Assembly (NCBI RefSeq): GCF_014650895.1
Contig: NZ_BMVV01000038.1
Span: 1 to 50,790 of the forward strand
Source of the DNA: Streptomyces omiyaensis
GTDB taxonomy: Bacteria; Actinomycetota; Actinomycetes; Streptomycetales; Streptomycetaceae
DNA: 50,790 bases
Direction: 5' to 3'
In this document: piece by piece, positions 24,326-33,667 of the stretch
Layout of the letters: each line of letters opens with the position of its first letter
How positions within the stretch are numbered: position 1 is the first letter of the stretch
Translations under genes and position numbers: made by a program
Notes under the pieces: model-generated
What the model was told of the DNA's origin: nothing
The model's database searches: none
Seen by the model: only the letters and a program-made list of their open reading frames with translations

Positions 24326-24823
24326 TCAGCCGCCGTACGGCTTCGCGCTGAGGATCTTCACCCTGGCCTTCTTGCCGTTCGGCAGCTCGTACTCGGCGTC
24401 GTCGCCGGCCTTCTTGCCGTTCACGCCGATGCCGAGCGGCGACTGCGGCGAGTAGGTCTCGATGTCGCCGCTCGCGTACTCGCGGGAGGCGAGCAGGAAG
24501 GTCATCGTGTCGGACTCGTCGCCGTCGAAGGCGATCGTCACGACCATGCCGGGCTCGACGACGCCGTCGTCCGCCGGGGCCTCGCCGACCTTCGCGTTCT
24601 GGAGCAGCTGGGTGAGCTGGCGGACCCGGAGCTCCTGCTTGCCCTGCTCCTCCTTGGCCGCGTGGTACCCGCCGTTCTCGCGCAGGTCGCCCTCCTCGCG
24701 CGCGGCGGCGATCTTCGCGGCGATCTCGGTACGCGCGGGACCAGACAGGTACTCAAGCTCGTCCTTGAGCTTGTTGTACGCCTCCTGGGTGAGCCAGGTG
24801 ACGTTGTCGCTGGTCTGGGTCAC
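24326..24823 (-). CDS. greA: Transcription elongation factor GreA
   Basis: The protein has 165 residues from the GTG at 24823, with GAGGAG upstream; the ATG ten codons earlier lies in the leader. The N-terminal coiled coil (VTWLTQEAYNKLKDELEYL ... REEGDLRENGGYHAAKEEQ) carries the acidic tip residues D and E of the EEGDLREN motif that stimulate RNA polymerase transcript cleavage. The C-terminal FKBP-like domain (about 85-160) ends SPLGIGVNGKKAGD...KILSAKPYGG. It rescues backtracked RNA polymerase. Confidence 0.96.
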   Translation of the reverse strand: MTQTSDNVTWLTQEAYNKLKDELEYLSGPARTEIAAKIAAAREEGDLRENGGYHAAKEEQGKQELRVRQLTQLLQNAKVGEAPADDGVVEPGMVVTIAFDGDESDTMTFLLASREYASGDIETYSPQSPLGIGVNGKKAGDDAEYELPNGKKARVKILSAKPYGG

Positions 24824-25012
24824 AGGTGCTCCTCGTAGGTACTGGGAATACAAAGCATCGCCCTACGCGGGAGACGTTCGCTTCCCGGGTGGGCGAAAGC
24901 ACGAGCCTAACAATGAGTGGCGGAAAGCGGGAGGACATAAACCATCGGGATGGCGTCGGTCCAGGTCACCGCGGCGACCCGCCGGAACTCGCTGCCCCTC
25001 CCCTACCCACCG

Positions 25013-25417
25013 CTACCGCGCCGTACACCCCGTGAGCTCGGCGCTGGTGGCACGGGCGGTCGTGCGCAGGGAGTAGACCTGGTCGACCCGCGTTGCCGGG
25101 TCGTCGACGGTGACGTCCTTGCGGGCCACCTCGGCGCCGTCCTCGGAGCGGGAGCGGAGCGTGCACACGCCCTCGACGCCCCGGTCCTTGCGGACCTCCA
25201 GGTGCACCTGCACCTCGGTGTCGCTCACCACGTCGAACTTGATCATCTCGGCGCTGATCTTGTTGTCGACGACGTAGTGCCAGCCGAACCAGCCGATCAT
25301 GGCCAGGAAGAGGACCCCGAGGACCGAGCCCGCGATCCGGAGCTTCCGGTCGGCCCGCTCGTCCGCGGAGCGCCCGTAGCGTCCCTCGGGCAGCTGCTCT
25401 CGCACGGTGCCGTTCAT
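25013..25417 (-). CDS. DUF4307 membrane protein
   Basis: The 134-residue protein has an N-terminal cytoplasmic segment (about 1-27), one membrane helix (SVLGVLFLAMIGWFGWHYVV, 31-50) and an extracytoplasmic beta-rich domain with two cysteines (GVCTL and LTGC) that could pair. This is the layout of actinobacterial DUF4307, usually encoded beside mca and greA. It lies upstream of greA on the same strand and is divergent from mca by 99 bases. Function unknown. Confidence 0.88.
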   Translation of the reverse strand: MNGTVREQLPEGRYGRSADERADRKLRIAGSVLGVLFLAMIGWFGWHYVVDNKISAEMIKFDVVSDTEVQVHLEVRKDRGVEGVCTLRSRSEDGAEVARKDVTVDDPATRVDQVYSLRTTARATSAELTGCTAR

Positions 25418-25516
25418 CTATCGGTCCTCTCCCGGCCGGGGGTGGCGGAATTTTCGTCCCCCCGGTTCCGTCACTATAGAGACCACCCTCCGCGTCGAAT
25501 CACTGAGGATCGAGTC

Positions 25517-26398
25517 TTGACTGAGCAGCTGCGACTGATGGCCGTTCACGCCCACCCCGACGACGAGTCGAGCAAGGGCGCGGCGACCATGGCCAAGTAC
25601 GTGTCCGAGGGGGTGGACGTCCTGGTGGTGACGTGCACGGGCGGTGAGCGCGGCTCGGTCCTGAACCCCAAGCTCCAGGGCGACCCCGCCATCGAGGAGA
25701 ACATCCACGAGGTCCGCCGCAAGGAGATGGACGAGGCCCGGGAGATCCTCGGCGTCGAGCAGGAGTGGCTCGGCTTCGTCGACTCCGGCCTCCCCGAGGG
25801 CGACCCGCTGCCCCCGCTCCCCGAGGGCTGCTTCGCCCTGGAGGACGTGGACCACGCGGCCGGCGAGCTCGTCCGCAAGATCCGCTCCTTCCGTCCGCAG
25901 GTCATCACGACCTACGACGAGAACGGCGGCTACCCGCACCCCGACCACATCATGACCCACAAGATCACGATGGTGGCCTTCGACGGCGCGGCCGACGCGG
26001 AGAAGTTCCCCGAGGCCGAGTTCGGTCCGGTCTTCGAGCCCCAGAAGCTCTACTACAACCAGGGCTTCAACCGCCCCCGCACCGAGGCCCTCCACCAGGC
26101 CCTCCTCGACCGGGGCCTGGAGTCCCCGTACGGCGAGTGGCTGGAGCGCTGGAAGGAGTTCGAGCGCAAGGAGCGGACGCTGACCACCTTCGTCCCCTGC
26201 GCCGACTTCTTCGAGACCCGCGACCGCGCGCTGATCGCCCACGCCACCCAGATCGACCCCGAGGGCGGCTGGTTCCGGGTGCCGATGGCGATCCAGAAGG
26301 AGGTCTGGCCGACGGAGGAGTACGAGCTCAGCAAGTCGCTGGTGCCGACCTCCCTCCCCGAGGAAGATCTCTTCGCGGGCATCCGCGACAATGCCTGA
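25517..26398 (+). CDS. mca: Mycothiol S-conjugate amidase
   Basis: The 293-residue protein starts at TTG 25517, with GAGGA eight bases upstream. The frame continues left but without coding character. The zinc site is in LMAVHAHPDDESSKGA and GGYPHPDHIMTHKI, typical of the LmbE/PIG-L family. Length and the EYELSKSLVPTSLPEEDLF end match Mca. It cleaves mycothiol-drug conjugates to release a mercapturic acid for export, a detoxification route limited to actinomycetes. The closely related MshB is the alternative but is usually shorter at the C-terminus. Confidence 0.94.
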   Translation: MTEQLRLMAVHAHPDDESSKGAATMAKYVSEGVDVLVVTCTGGERGSVLNPKLQGDPAIEENIHEVRRKEMDEAREILGVEQEWLGFVDSGLPEGDPLPPLPEGCFALEDVDHAAGELVRKIRSFRPQVITTYDENGGYPHPDHIMTHKITMVAFDGAADAEKFPEAEFGPVFEPQKLYYNQGFNRPRTEALHQALLDRGLESPYGEWLERWKEFERKERTLTTFVPCADFFETRDRALIAHATQIDPEGGWFRVPMAIQKEVWPTEEYELSKSLVPTSLPEEDLFAGIRDNA

Positions 26399-26636
26399 CA
26401 TGAGCGCACACCTCGCACTGACGCAGCTGGTCCCCTTCGCCGCCGAGGAGCTGGACAAGAACAAGGTGACCCCCGGCGTCCTCGGGTTCGTCGTCTTCGC
26501 CGTCCTGGCCCTCGCGGTCTGGGCGCTGATGAAGTCGATGACCCGCCACATGAACAGGATCTCCTTCGAGGAGGCCCCCGACCCGGCGGCCGCCCCCGGC
26601 GAGCCCGGAGGCCGGACCCCCGCCGCGTCCAAGTGA
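26391..26636 (+). CDS. Small single-span membrane protein downstream of mca
   Basis: The protein has 81 residues from the ATG at 26391, which overlaps the mca stop codon; ATG 26400 is the alternative. NKVTPGVLGFVVFAVLALAVWALMKSM provides one membrane helix, followed by a cytoplasmic SFEEAPDPAAAPGEP tail. The overlap implies translational coupling with mca. The gene is conserved next to mca in Streptomyces, but no function is known to me. Confidence 0.85.
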   Translation: MPDMSAHLALTQLVPFAAEELDKNKVTPGVLGFVVFAVLALAVWALMKSMTRHMNRISFEEAPDPAAAPGEPGGRTPAASK

Positions 26637-26640
26637 CGCC

Positions 26641-26675
26641 CCGCCGGCCCGTACCCCCGCGGCACGGGCCGGCGG
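26641..26675 (+). terminator. Hairpin terminator
   Basis: CCGCCGGCCCGT and ACGGGCCGGCGG form a 12-bp perfect stem with an 11-base loop, just past the small membrane protein gene. Confidence 0.75.
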
Positions 26676-26808
26676 CCCCCGCCGGAGGCGCCCGGTGAGC
26701 GGCGCGCCCGAGCCGGCCGCCGAGGGCGCCTGCGCCACCCGGTCCGCCCGCCGCCGTACCGAGGCGGACCTCCCGCCCCCGCCCGTACCGGCAGGGCAGG
26801 ATGGGCCC

Positions 26809-28833
<2,025 letters not shown>

Positions 28834-28848
28834 GCCCCGTAACGGACA

Positions 28849-28886
28849 CGGCCCCGCCGGCCCTCGGGAGAGGGACGACGGGGCCG
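28849..28886. terminator. Probable hairpin terminator
   Basis: CGGCCCCG and CGGGGCCG arms with partial inner pairing (CCTC/GAGG) lie between the convergent YyaL-type gene and rodlin 1. Confidence 0.55.
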
Positions 28887-28908
28887 CGCCGTGGCCGAGC
28901 GGCGTGGC

Positions 28909-29307
28909 TCAGCTGTTGCCGGCGCCGTTGCCGGACAGCACGGGGATGTCGCTGAGGATGTGCGACAGCGGCTCGTCGCCCTTGGCCTGGGTCGAGTTCT
29001 CGACGCACTGCTGGTTCTGCGGGGAGGACAGGACGTTGATGTCCTGGACCGCGATCGGGATGGCACCGATCAGCGAGCCGGCGTTGACCTTGGCCGGGAG
29101 ACCGATGCACGGCTTGTTCAGGGAGCCCTGGACGAGCGCGAACTGCGGGCTCATGTTGCCGTAGGTGGCGGAGTTGCCGAACTCCTGGTGCGCGCCGTTG
29201 CCGGAGAGCGAGGTGGTGCCACCGTCATCGGCGATCGCGAGCGCCTGCCCGGCCGTCGCGCCGACGACCGAAACAGCCACCGCAGCGGTCGCGAGGAGCT
29301 TCTTCAT
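28909..29307 (-). CDS. rdl: Rodlin 1
   Basis: The 132-residue secreted protein has a signal peptide (MKKLLATAAVAVSVVGATAG, cleaved near ALA-I). The mature sequence contains IADDGGTTSLSGNGAHQEFG, MSPQFALVQGSLNKPCIGLP, VQDINVLSSPQNQQC and ENSTQAKGDEPLSHILSDIP, the unmistakable rodlin sequence. Cys 67 and Cys 101 are the conserved pair. Rodlins pair with chaplins to form the rodlet pattern on aerial hyphae and spores. AAAGG lies eight bases before the ATG. The promoter CCGGAACC-N16-GTTGAT is shared with the other two rodlins. Unusually it stands alone, 1.5 kb from the divergent pair. Confidence 0.96.
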   Translation of the reverse strand: MKKLLATAAVAVSVVGATAGQALAIADDGGTTSLSGNGAHQEFGNSATYGNMSPQFALVQGSLNKPCIGLPAKVNAGSLIGAIPIAVQDINVLSSPQNQQCVENSTQAKGDEPLSHILSDIPVLSGNGAGNS

Positions 29308-29355
29308 GTTCTGGCCTTTCGATGACTGACTCGCGCTGAGTGCCGAGCCGTGCTG

Positions 29356-29383
29356 ATCAACTGGAGGGGGAGGCGGAGGTTCC
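29356..29383 (-). promoter_or_regulatory. ECF-type promoter of rodlin 1
   Basis: Reading leftward, CCGGAACC is followed after 16 bases by GTTGAT (extended to GTTGATCA). The same boxes with the same spacing precede the other two rodlins. GGAAC is the usual ECF sigma -35. A BldN-type sigma is inferred from known control of rodlin genes in Streptomyces. Confidence 0.75.
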
Positions 29384-29402
29384 GGCATGTCCACCGGACG
29401 GC

Positions 29403-30437
29403 CTACGGGCAGATGAGCGAAGACCCCCGGGCGGGCGCGTAGCGCGCGACGGAGAGGGAGCCGGGGGCGACGGAGTCGGCGGGCGGCAGCGGACGGTCCG
29501 CGCGCAGCCGCGCGAAGACCTTCGCGGCCCCCTCCCCGTCCCAGCCCACGGTGGACCCGGCGCCCGCGACGGGCGGGTTGAAGCCCCGCACCGGCACGGT
29601 CGCGAACTCGGTGCGGGAGGGGCCCACGAGCCTCGTCCGGTCGGCGAGCCGCAGCAGTTCGGCGACGGAGAGGCCGCGTGCGGCGGACGCCGTCCCGCGC
29701 AGGGTCGCGGCGAGCGCCCTCAGCTCCGCCGGGTCGGCGAGGATCCCGCCCGAGCGGATCCGGGCCAGCGTGTTGACGACGAACCGCTGCTGCTTGCGGA
29801 TGCGGCCGAAGTCCATCTCCCCGTCGGCCTTCCGCGAGCGCACGTACTGGAGCCCTTCGCCGCCGCCCACCCGCCGGGTGCCGGGCGCCAGGTCGAGCCC
29901 GGTCGACGGGTCCTTGAGCGGCTTCTCCGTGCAGATCGGCACCCCGCCGTCGACGCGGTCGACGGTGTCCATGAAGCGCCGGAAGTCGATCGCCAGGAAC
30001 CGGTGCACGGTGAGCCCGGTCAGCGCCTCGACCGTCTCGACGGTCAGCTCCGAACCGCCCTCCGCGTGCGCCGCGTTGAGCTTGGCGAGGTGGGCGTCGT
30101 GCACGGCGCCGGTGCGCAGGTCGGTGTGGGGGCCGGGGAGTTCGGCGAGCGAGTCGCGCGGCAGCGACACCACGCTGATCCGGTCGTACCCGGCGGAGAA
30201 GTGCACCAGCATGATCGCGTCGGCGCAGTCGCAGTCCGCACCGCCCAGCAGGAATCGTTTCTTCTCGGCGGCGGTGACCCCCGCCCGCGAGTCCGTGCCG
30301 ACGACGAGCAGGTTCAGCCCCCGGGCGGGAACGGGGAGTTCGGCGGGACCGCCGAGGGCGGAGGCGAGTGCTCCGGGGGCGAGCGCGAGAAGCGCCGCCG
30401 GAGCCGCGAGGAGCCGCCACGGACGCGGGAATCTCAT
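29403..30437 (-). CDS. LytR-CpsA-Psr (LCP) family glycopolymer transferase
   Basis: The protein has 344 residues from the ATG at 30437; the open frame to 30608 crosses the divergent promoter. It has an N-terminal membrane anchor or signal (WRLLAAPAALLALAPGALAS), then an extracellular LCP domain with LLVVGTDSRAG, RISVVSLPRDS, LNAAHAEGG and the conserved LQYVRSRKADGEMDFGRIRKQQ. LCP enzymes move glycopolymers from polyprenyl carriers onto peptidoglycan. Between rodlin genes and near a polysaccharide operon, it is a candidate for anchoring that polymer to the wall. A CDCAD insert with two Cys is unusual. Confidence 0.93.
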   Translation of the reverse strand: MRFPRPWRLLAAPAALLALAPGALASALGGPAELPVPARGLNLLVVGTDSRAGVTAAEKKRFLLGGADCDCADAIMLVHFSAGYDRISVVSLPRDSLAELPGPHTDLRTGAVHDAHLAKLNAAHAEGGSELTVETVEALTGLTVHRFLAIDFRRFMDTVDRVDGGVPICTEKPLKDPSTGLDLAPGTRRVGGGEGLQYVRSRKADGEMDFGRIRKQQRFVVNTLARIRSGGILADPAELRALAATLRGTASAARGLSVAELLRLADRTRLVGPSRTEFATVPVRGFNPPVAGAGSTVGWDGEGAAKVFARLRADRPLPPADSVAPGSLSVARYAPARGSSLICP

Positions 30438-30555
30438 GCCCGCACGGTATTTCGACTCCGCTCGCACAGATATCCGCGACGCGGGGTCGAGCGCCTGAAT
30501 CACTCCGTTGCGAGGCTTGTGTAATGATGCGGGAATAGCAACGGAAGGAGCGAGG

Positions 30556-30783
30556 ATGGCGCCGCCGGATCCCGGTAATCCCGGGAAATGGGAACGGATG
30601 GCCTTCATTCCGAAGAGCCGGTACGTGAGTGAGCAGCCGACCGCCGACCCGTTGCGGTCGACCCGGCAATTCCCCGTCTATTCCGCCCTGGTGACCCAGT
30701 GGACGCAGGCGGGGCGGGCGGTGCCGGGAATGCCGGACCGCGAGTGGGAGCGGCTGGTCTCGACGCCCGTCTGGCCGCGCTAG
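30556..30783 (+). CDS. Small orphan protein between rodlin genes
   Basis: The protein has 75 residues from the ATG at 30556, beginning MAPPDPGNPGKWERMAFIPK. AAGGAG five bases before this ATG fixes the start, although the frame opens at 30508. A TAATGAT-like -10 lies upstream at about 30523-30529. The product is soluble, basic and Trp-rich (KWER, TQWTQ, REWERL, PVWPR) with no signal peptide. I recognise no family. The following hairpin terminator and its position between LCP and rodlin 2 suggest a real independent gene. Confidence 0.7.
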   Translation: MAPPDPGNPGKWERMAFIPKSRYVSEQPTADPLRSTRQFPVYSALVTQWTQAGRAVPGMPDREWERLVSTPVWPR

Positions 30784-30793
30784 ACGCACGCGA

Positions 30794-30821
30794 AGGGGCC
30801 GTCCCGACCGGGACGGCCCCT
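30794..30821. terminator. Bidirectional hairpin terminator
   Basis: AGGGGCCGTCCC and GGGACGGCCCCT pair perfectly with a four-base loop between the convergent orphan gene and rodlin 2. Confidence 0.85.
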
Positions 30822-30834
30822 CGACGCGCGGACG

Positions 30835-31245
30835 TCAGCCGTTGGCCACGCCGTTGCCCGAGAGGATCGGGATGTCCTCCAGCAGGTGCGACAGCGGCTC
30901 GTCGCCCTTGGCCTGGGTCGAGTTCTCGACGCACTGCTGGTTCTGCGGGGAGGACAGGACGTTGACGTCCTGGACGCTGATCGGGACCAGGCCCACGAGG
31001 GAACCGGCGTTGAGCTTGGCCGGCAGGCCGACGCACGGCTTGTTCAGGGAACCCTGGACGAGCGCGAACTGCGGGCTCATGTTCCCGTAGGTGGCGGAGT
31101 TGCCGTACTCCTGGTGGGCGAAGTTGCCGCTCTTGGAGGTGGTGCCGCCGTCGTCGGCGATGGCGAGGGCGGGGGTGGCCGCGGCGGCGGAGGCGCCGAC
31201 GATCGAGGCGGCGGCGGCCGCGGTGGCCATGACCTTCTTGATCAC
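30835..31245 (-). CDS. rdl: Rodlin 2
   Basis: The 136-residue secreted rodlin starts at GTG 31245 with AAGGGA upstream. The signal peptide is MIKKVMATAAAAASIVGASA..., cleaved after TPALA. The mature part (IADDGGTTSKSGNFAHQEYG ... GSLNKPCVGLP ... SSPQNQQCVENSTQAKGDEP) is very close to rodlin 1. It is divergent from rodlin 3 across 218 bases, the arrangement of rdlA and rdlB in S. coelicolor. Terminal ILSGNGVANG differs from the other copies. Confidence 0.96.
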   Translation of the reverse strand: MIKKVMATAAAAASIVGASAAAATPALAIADDGGTTSKSGNFAHQEYGNSATYGNMSPQFALVQGSLNKPCVGLPAKLNAGSLVGLVPISVQDVNVLSSPQNQQCVENSTQAKGDEPLSHLLEDIPILSGNGVANG

Positions 31246-31288
31246 GGTAGTTCCCTTCTAGAACCGGCTCCGTGCAGGGAGCCCCCTG

Positions 31289-31316
31289 ATCAACTCGCCC
31301 CGGAGCGGCGGGTTCC
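31289..31316 (-). promoter_or_regulatory. ECF-type promoter of rodlin 2
   Basis: Leftward CGGAACC, 16 bases, then GTTGAT (extended GTTGATCA). Box sequence and spacing are identical to those of rodlins 1 and 3. Confidence 0.75.
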
Positions 31317-31388
31317 GCCCAGTCACCCCGATGGCGGAGCGCGCGTGGCAGCGCTCGTCGTCCCTCCCAGTCGATCGGGTGAAGAGCC

Positions 31389-31416
31389 GGAACCTCCTTC
31401 CCCGGCCGCAGTTGAT
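31389..31416 (+). promoter_or_regulatory. ECF-type promoter of rodlin 3
   Basis: CCGGAACC ends at 31394 and GTTGAT lies at 31411-31416, again 16 bases apart. Together with the rodlin 2 promoter it forms a back-to-back divergent control region. Confidence 0.75.
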
Positions 31417-31463
31417 CCGGTCGCATCAATCAGGTCGATTGGTGGGAACAGAACGGATTCACC

Positions 31464-31877
31464 GTGATCAAGAAGATGATGACGGCCGCGGCCGTCACCG
31501 CTTCGGCCGTCGGCGTCGCCGCCGCGGCCGCCGCCCCCGCGATGGCCATCGCCAACGACGGCGGCACGACCTCCCTCTCCGGGAACGGCGCCCACCAGGC
31601 GTTCGGCAACTCCAAGACCGCCGGTGACATGAGCCCGCAGTTCTCCGCCGTCCAGGGCTCCCTGAACAAGCTGTGCCTCGGCGCCCCGGTCAAGGGCAAC
31701 GTCGGCTCGCTCATCGGCGTCCTCGTCCCGGTCGCCGTCCAGGACGTCAACGTCCTCTCCTCCCCGCAGAACCAGCAGTGCGCGGAGAACTCGACCCAGG
31801 CCAAGGGCGACGAGCCGCTGTCGCACGTCCTGGAGGACATCCCGGTCCTGTCCGGGAACGGCATCGGCAACAGCTGA
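31464..31877 (+). CDS. rdl: Rodlin 3
   Basis: The 137-residue secreted protein starts at GTG (VIKKMMTAAAVTASAVGVAA). The mature sequence has IANDGGTTSLSGNGAHQAFG, AVQGSLNKLCLGAPVKGNVGSL and SSPQNQQCAENSTQAKGDEP. It differs most from the other two: GVLVPVAVQDVNV as in S. coelicolor RdlA/RdlB, LCLGAPVKGN instead of PCxGLPAKxN, and DMSPQFSAVQ. It is therefore probably not a recent duplicate of rodlins 1 and 2. The conserved cysteine pair is kept. Confidence 0.96.
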   Translation: MIKKMMTAAAVTASAVGVAAAAAAPAMAIANDGGTTSLSGNGAHQAFGNSKTAGDMSPQFSAVQGSLNKLCLGAPVKGNVGSLIGVLVPVAVQDVNVLSSPQNQQCAENSTQAKGDEPLSHVLEDIPVLSGNGIGNS

Positions 31878-31895
31878 TCCGACAAAAGCGCCGCG

Positions 31896-31923
31896 GGGCC
31901 GGAGGAATTCCTTCCTCCGGCCC
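31896..31923 (+). terminator. Hairpin terminator after rodlin 3
   Basis: GGGCCGGAGGAA and TTCCTCCGGCCC form a perfect 12-bp stem with a TTCC loop. Confidence 0.85.
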
Positions 31924-32051
31924 TGTGTCGTGTGAGCAACGGAGTGAATGGCGGGGTCGCAGCGGAATTCTCGGTTTCCTTCGCGGGAGGGTGTCGTTGT
32001 CCCTGTGTGCGGCGGAGGCCGATCTTCCGCCGAGGAAAGGAACCAGACGCA

Positions 32052-32285
32052 ATGAACTGCAAGAAGGCTGCTGCCGTCATCGCCGGAGTCATCATGGCCA
32101 TGGGCGCGGCCACGCCCGCCTTCGCCGACGCCGACGCGTACGGTGCCGCCATCGGTTCGCCGGGTGTCCTCTCGGGCAACGTCGTCCAGATCCCGATCCA
32201 CGTGCCGATCAACGTCTGCGGCAACAGCATCAACGTCATCGGCGCCCTGAACCCGGCCGCCGGCAACGTCTGCATCAACGCCTGA
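32052..32285 (+). CDS. chp: Short chaplin 1
   Basis: The 77-residue secreted protein starts at ATG 32052 with AAAGGA upstream. The signal peptide is MNCKKAAAVIAGVIMAMGAA..., cleaved near AFA-DA. One chaplin domain follows: GSPGVLSGNVVQIPIHVPIN, then CGNSINVIGALNP, with Cys 56 and Cys 74 eighteen residues apart. It lacks a sortase signal, so it is of the short ChpE-H class that self-assembles into amyloid fibrils at the air interface. The usual NPAFGN is NPAAGN here, losing an aromatic residue. An unusual Cys lies in the signal peptide. Confidence 0.94.
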   Translation: MNCKKAAAVIAGVIMAMGAATPAFADADAYGAAIGSPGVLSGNVVQIPIHVPINVCGNSINVIGALNPAAGNVCINA

Positions 32286-32314
32286 CCCAGGCCCCCGCAC
32301 CGCGGAAGGGCACC

Positions 32315-32354
32315 GGCCGGCCCCGGGGAGAGCATCCGCTCCCCGGGGCCGGCC
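32315..32354. terminator. Bidirectional hairpin terminator
   Basis: A 16-bp perfect stem (arms 32315-32330 and 32339-32354) with an eight-base loop lies between chaplin 1 and the convergent FAD enzyme gene. Confidence 0.85.
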
Positions 32355-32359
32355 CGCGT

Positions 32360-33667
32360 CTACGCCCCCACCGGGGCCGCGCGTCCGCCGCTGCGGGGCC
32401 GGCCCGCCGCGCCGCCCCCGCCCCCGGCGCCCAGCCGCCGCCGCACCCCCTTCACCAGCCGCCCCGCCGTGTAGCCGGCGCCGAACACGAAGCGCATGGA
32501 GGGGCCGTACGAGGGGGCGGTGAGCAGTCCGGCGAGGAAGAGGCCCGGCCAGGAGGATTCGAAGAGGGCGCCGGTCTCGGGGGCGCGGACCGGCCCGACC
32601 GTGCGCAGCGCGGACCGCAGCCGCGGGTCCAGGACCCCGGCCCGGTCGAGGGAGGGCACGAAGCCGGTGGCCGCCACCACGTGGTCGGTCTCCAGGACCG
32701 TGGCCCCCTCCGGTCCCTCCACGTCGAGCCGGAGCCGCTCGTCGCCGGTGACGGCCGCCGAGGCGATCCGGTGGCCGAGGCGCACGTCGGCGACGGCGGC
32801 GAACCGCTCGCGCAGCCACCAGGCGCCGGCCGGGCCGAGCGCCGAGTCGAAGAGCCGCGCACGGGTGGGCGCGGGCAGCCTGCGGAAGACGCCCGGGGTG
32901 TCGGCGTACAGCTTGTTCCGCCAGCCGCAGCCGAGGCCCGTGTGCGGGGCGCGCAGGGCGGGCCAGACACCCCGGTCGAGGGCGGGCGGCAGGGTGTTCC
33001 AGTGCAGCCGGCCGGCCCGGGCGACGATCCGCACGGCGGCGGCGCCGGCCTCGGCGAGCAGTGCGGCCGTCTCCAGGGCGGCCTGGCCGGCGCCGACGAC
33101 GGTGACGTCCCGGCCGGCGAGGGCGTCGAGTTCGCCGTGGTGGCTGGAGTGGGTGACGTACCGCCGGGGGAGGTGCCGGAGCGGGCCGGGGACCTCCAGG
33201 AAGGGGAGCACGCCGACGGCGAGGGCGACCGTGCGGGAGCGCAGGGCCTCGCCGTCCTCCGTCGTGAGCAGGAAGCCCTCCGGCGCGGGCGCCACCGAGG
33301 CGATCAGCCGCTCGTCGACGGTGGGGACGGCCTGCCGGGCGAACCAGTCCCCGTAGGAGGCGAAGAAGGAGACCGGGAGGGGGACGCCGTGCTCGGCGCG
33401 CACCCCCTGCCCGGCCGCGTAGGCGTCGAGGCCGTAGGCGCCCGCAGGGTCGGAGAGGTGCGAGGCCCAGGGCTCGGACTTGAGGAACATGCCGGTGGGC
33501 ATGGCGTGCCAGGACTCCATGGGGCGGCCGAAGGTGAGCGGGCCGAGCCCGTGGGCCGCCGCGTGGGCGGCCACCGAGAGCCCGTACGGACCGGCCCCGA
33601 CGACCACCAGGTCGTGCACCGGATTCGCCTTCGCCATCGCGTTCGCCATCGTGTCTTCCGTCTTCAT
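32360..33667 (-). CDS. FAD/NAD(P)-dependent oxidoreductase (monooxygenase-like)
   Basis: The protein has 435 residues; the ATG at 33667 overlaps the stop codon of the ATP-grasp gene (ATGA). The N-terminal FAD-binding GxGxxG is in HDLVVVGAGPYGLSVAAHAA. A second Rossmann motif for NADPH is in VTVVGAGQAALETAALLAE, and VVAATGFVPSL matches the ATG-hinge of flavin monooxygenases. The two-dinucleotide layout fits the flavin-containing monooxygenase / lysine or ornithine N-hydroxylase group. The substrate is unknown. Translational coupling to an ATP-grasp ligase suggests both act on one small molecule or on a polymer substituent. Confidence 0.88.
   Translation of the reverse strand: MKTEDTMANAMAKANPVHDLVVVGAGPYGLSVAAHAAAHGLGPLTFGRPMESWHAMPTGMFLKSEPWASHLSDPAGAYGLDAYAAGQGVRAEHGVPLPVSFFASYGDWFARQAVPTVDERLIASVAPAPEGFLLTTEDGEALRSRTVALAVGVLPFLEVPGPLRHLPRRYVTHSSHHGELDALAGRDVTVVGAGQAALETAALLAEAGAAAVRIVARAGRLHWNTLPPALDRGVWPALRAPHTGLGCGWRNKLYADTPGVFRRLPAPTRARLFDSALGPAGAWWLRERFAAVADVRLGHRIASAAVTGDERLRLDVEGPEGATVLETDHVVAATGFVPSLDRAGVLDPRLRSALRTVGPVRAPETGALFESSWPGLFLAGLLTAPSYGPSMRFVFGAGYTAGRLVKGVRRRLGAGGGGGAAGRPRSGGRAAPVGA

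Noticed and set aside
28909..31877. Rodlin genes as chaplins
   Set aside because: They lack the chaplin CGN...NPAFGN...C domain and carry the full rodlin sequence instead.
31924..32051. Rodlin-type promoter before chaplin 1
   Set aside because: I looked for GGAACC or GCAACC with GTTGAT or GTTGTT 16 bases downstream and found only poor matches such as GGAATT and CGTTGT at wrong spacing. I therefore assign no promoter here.
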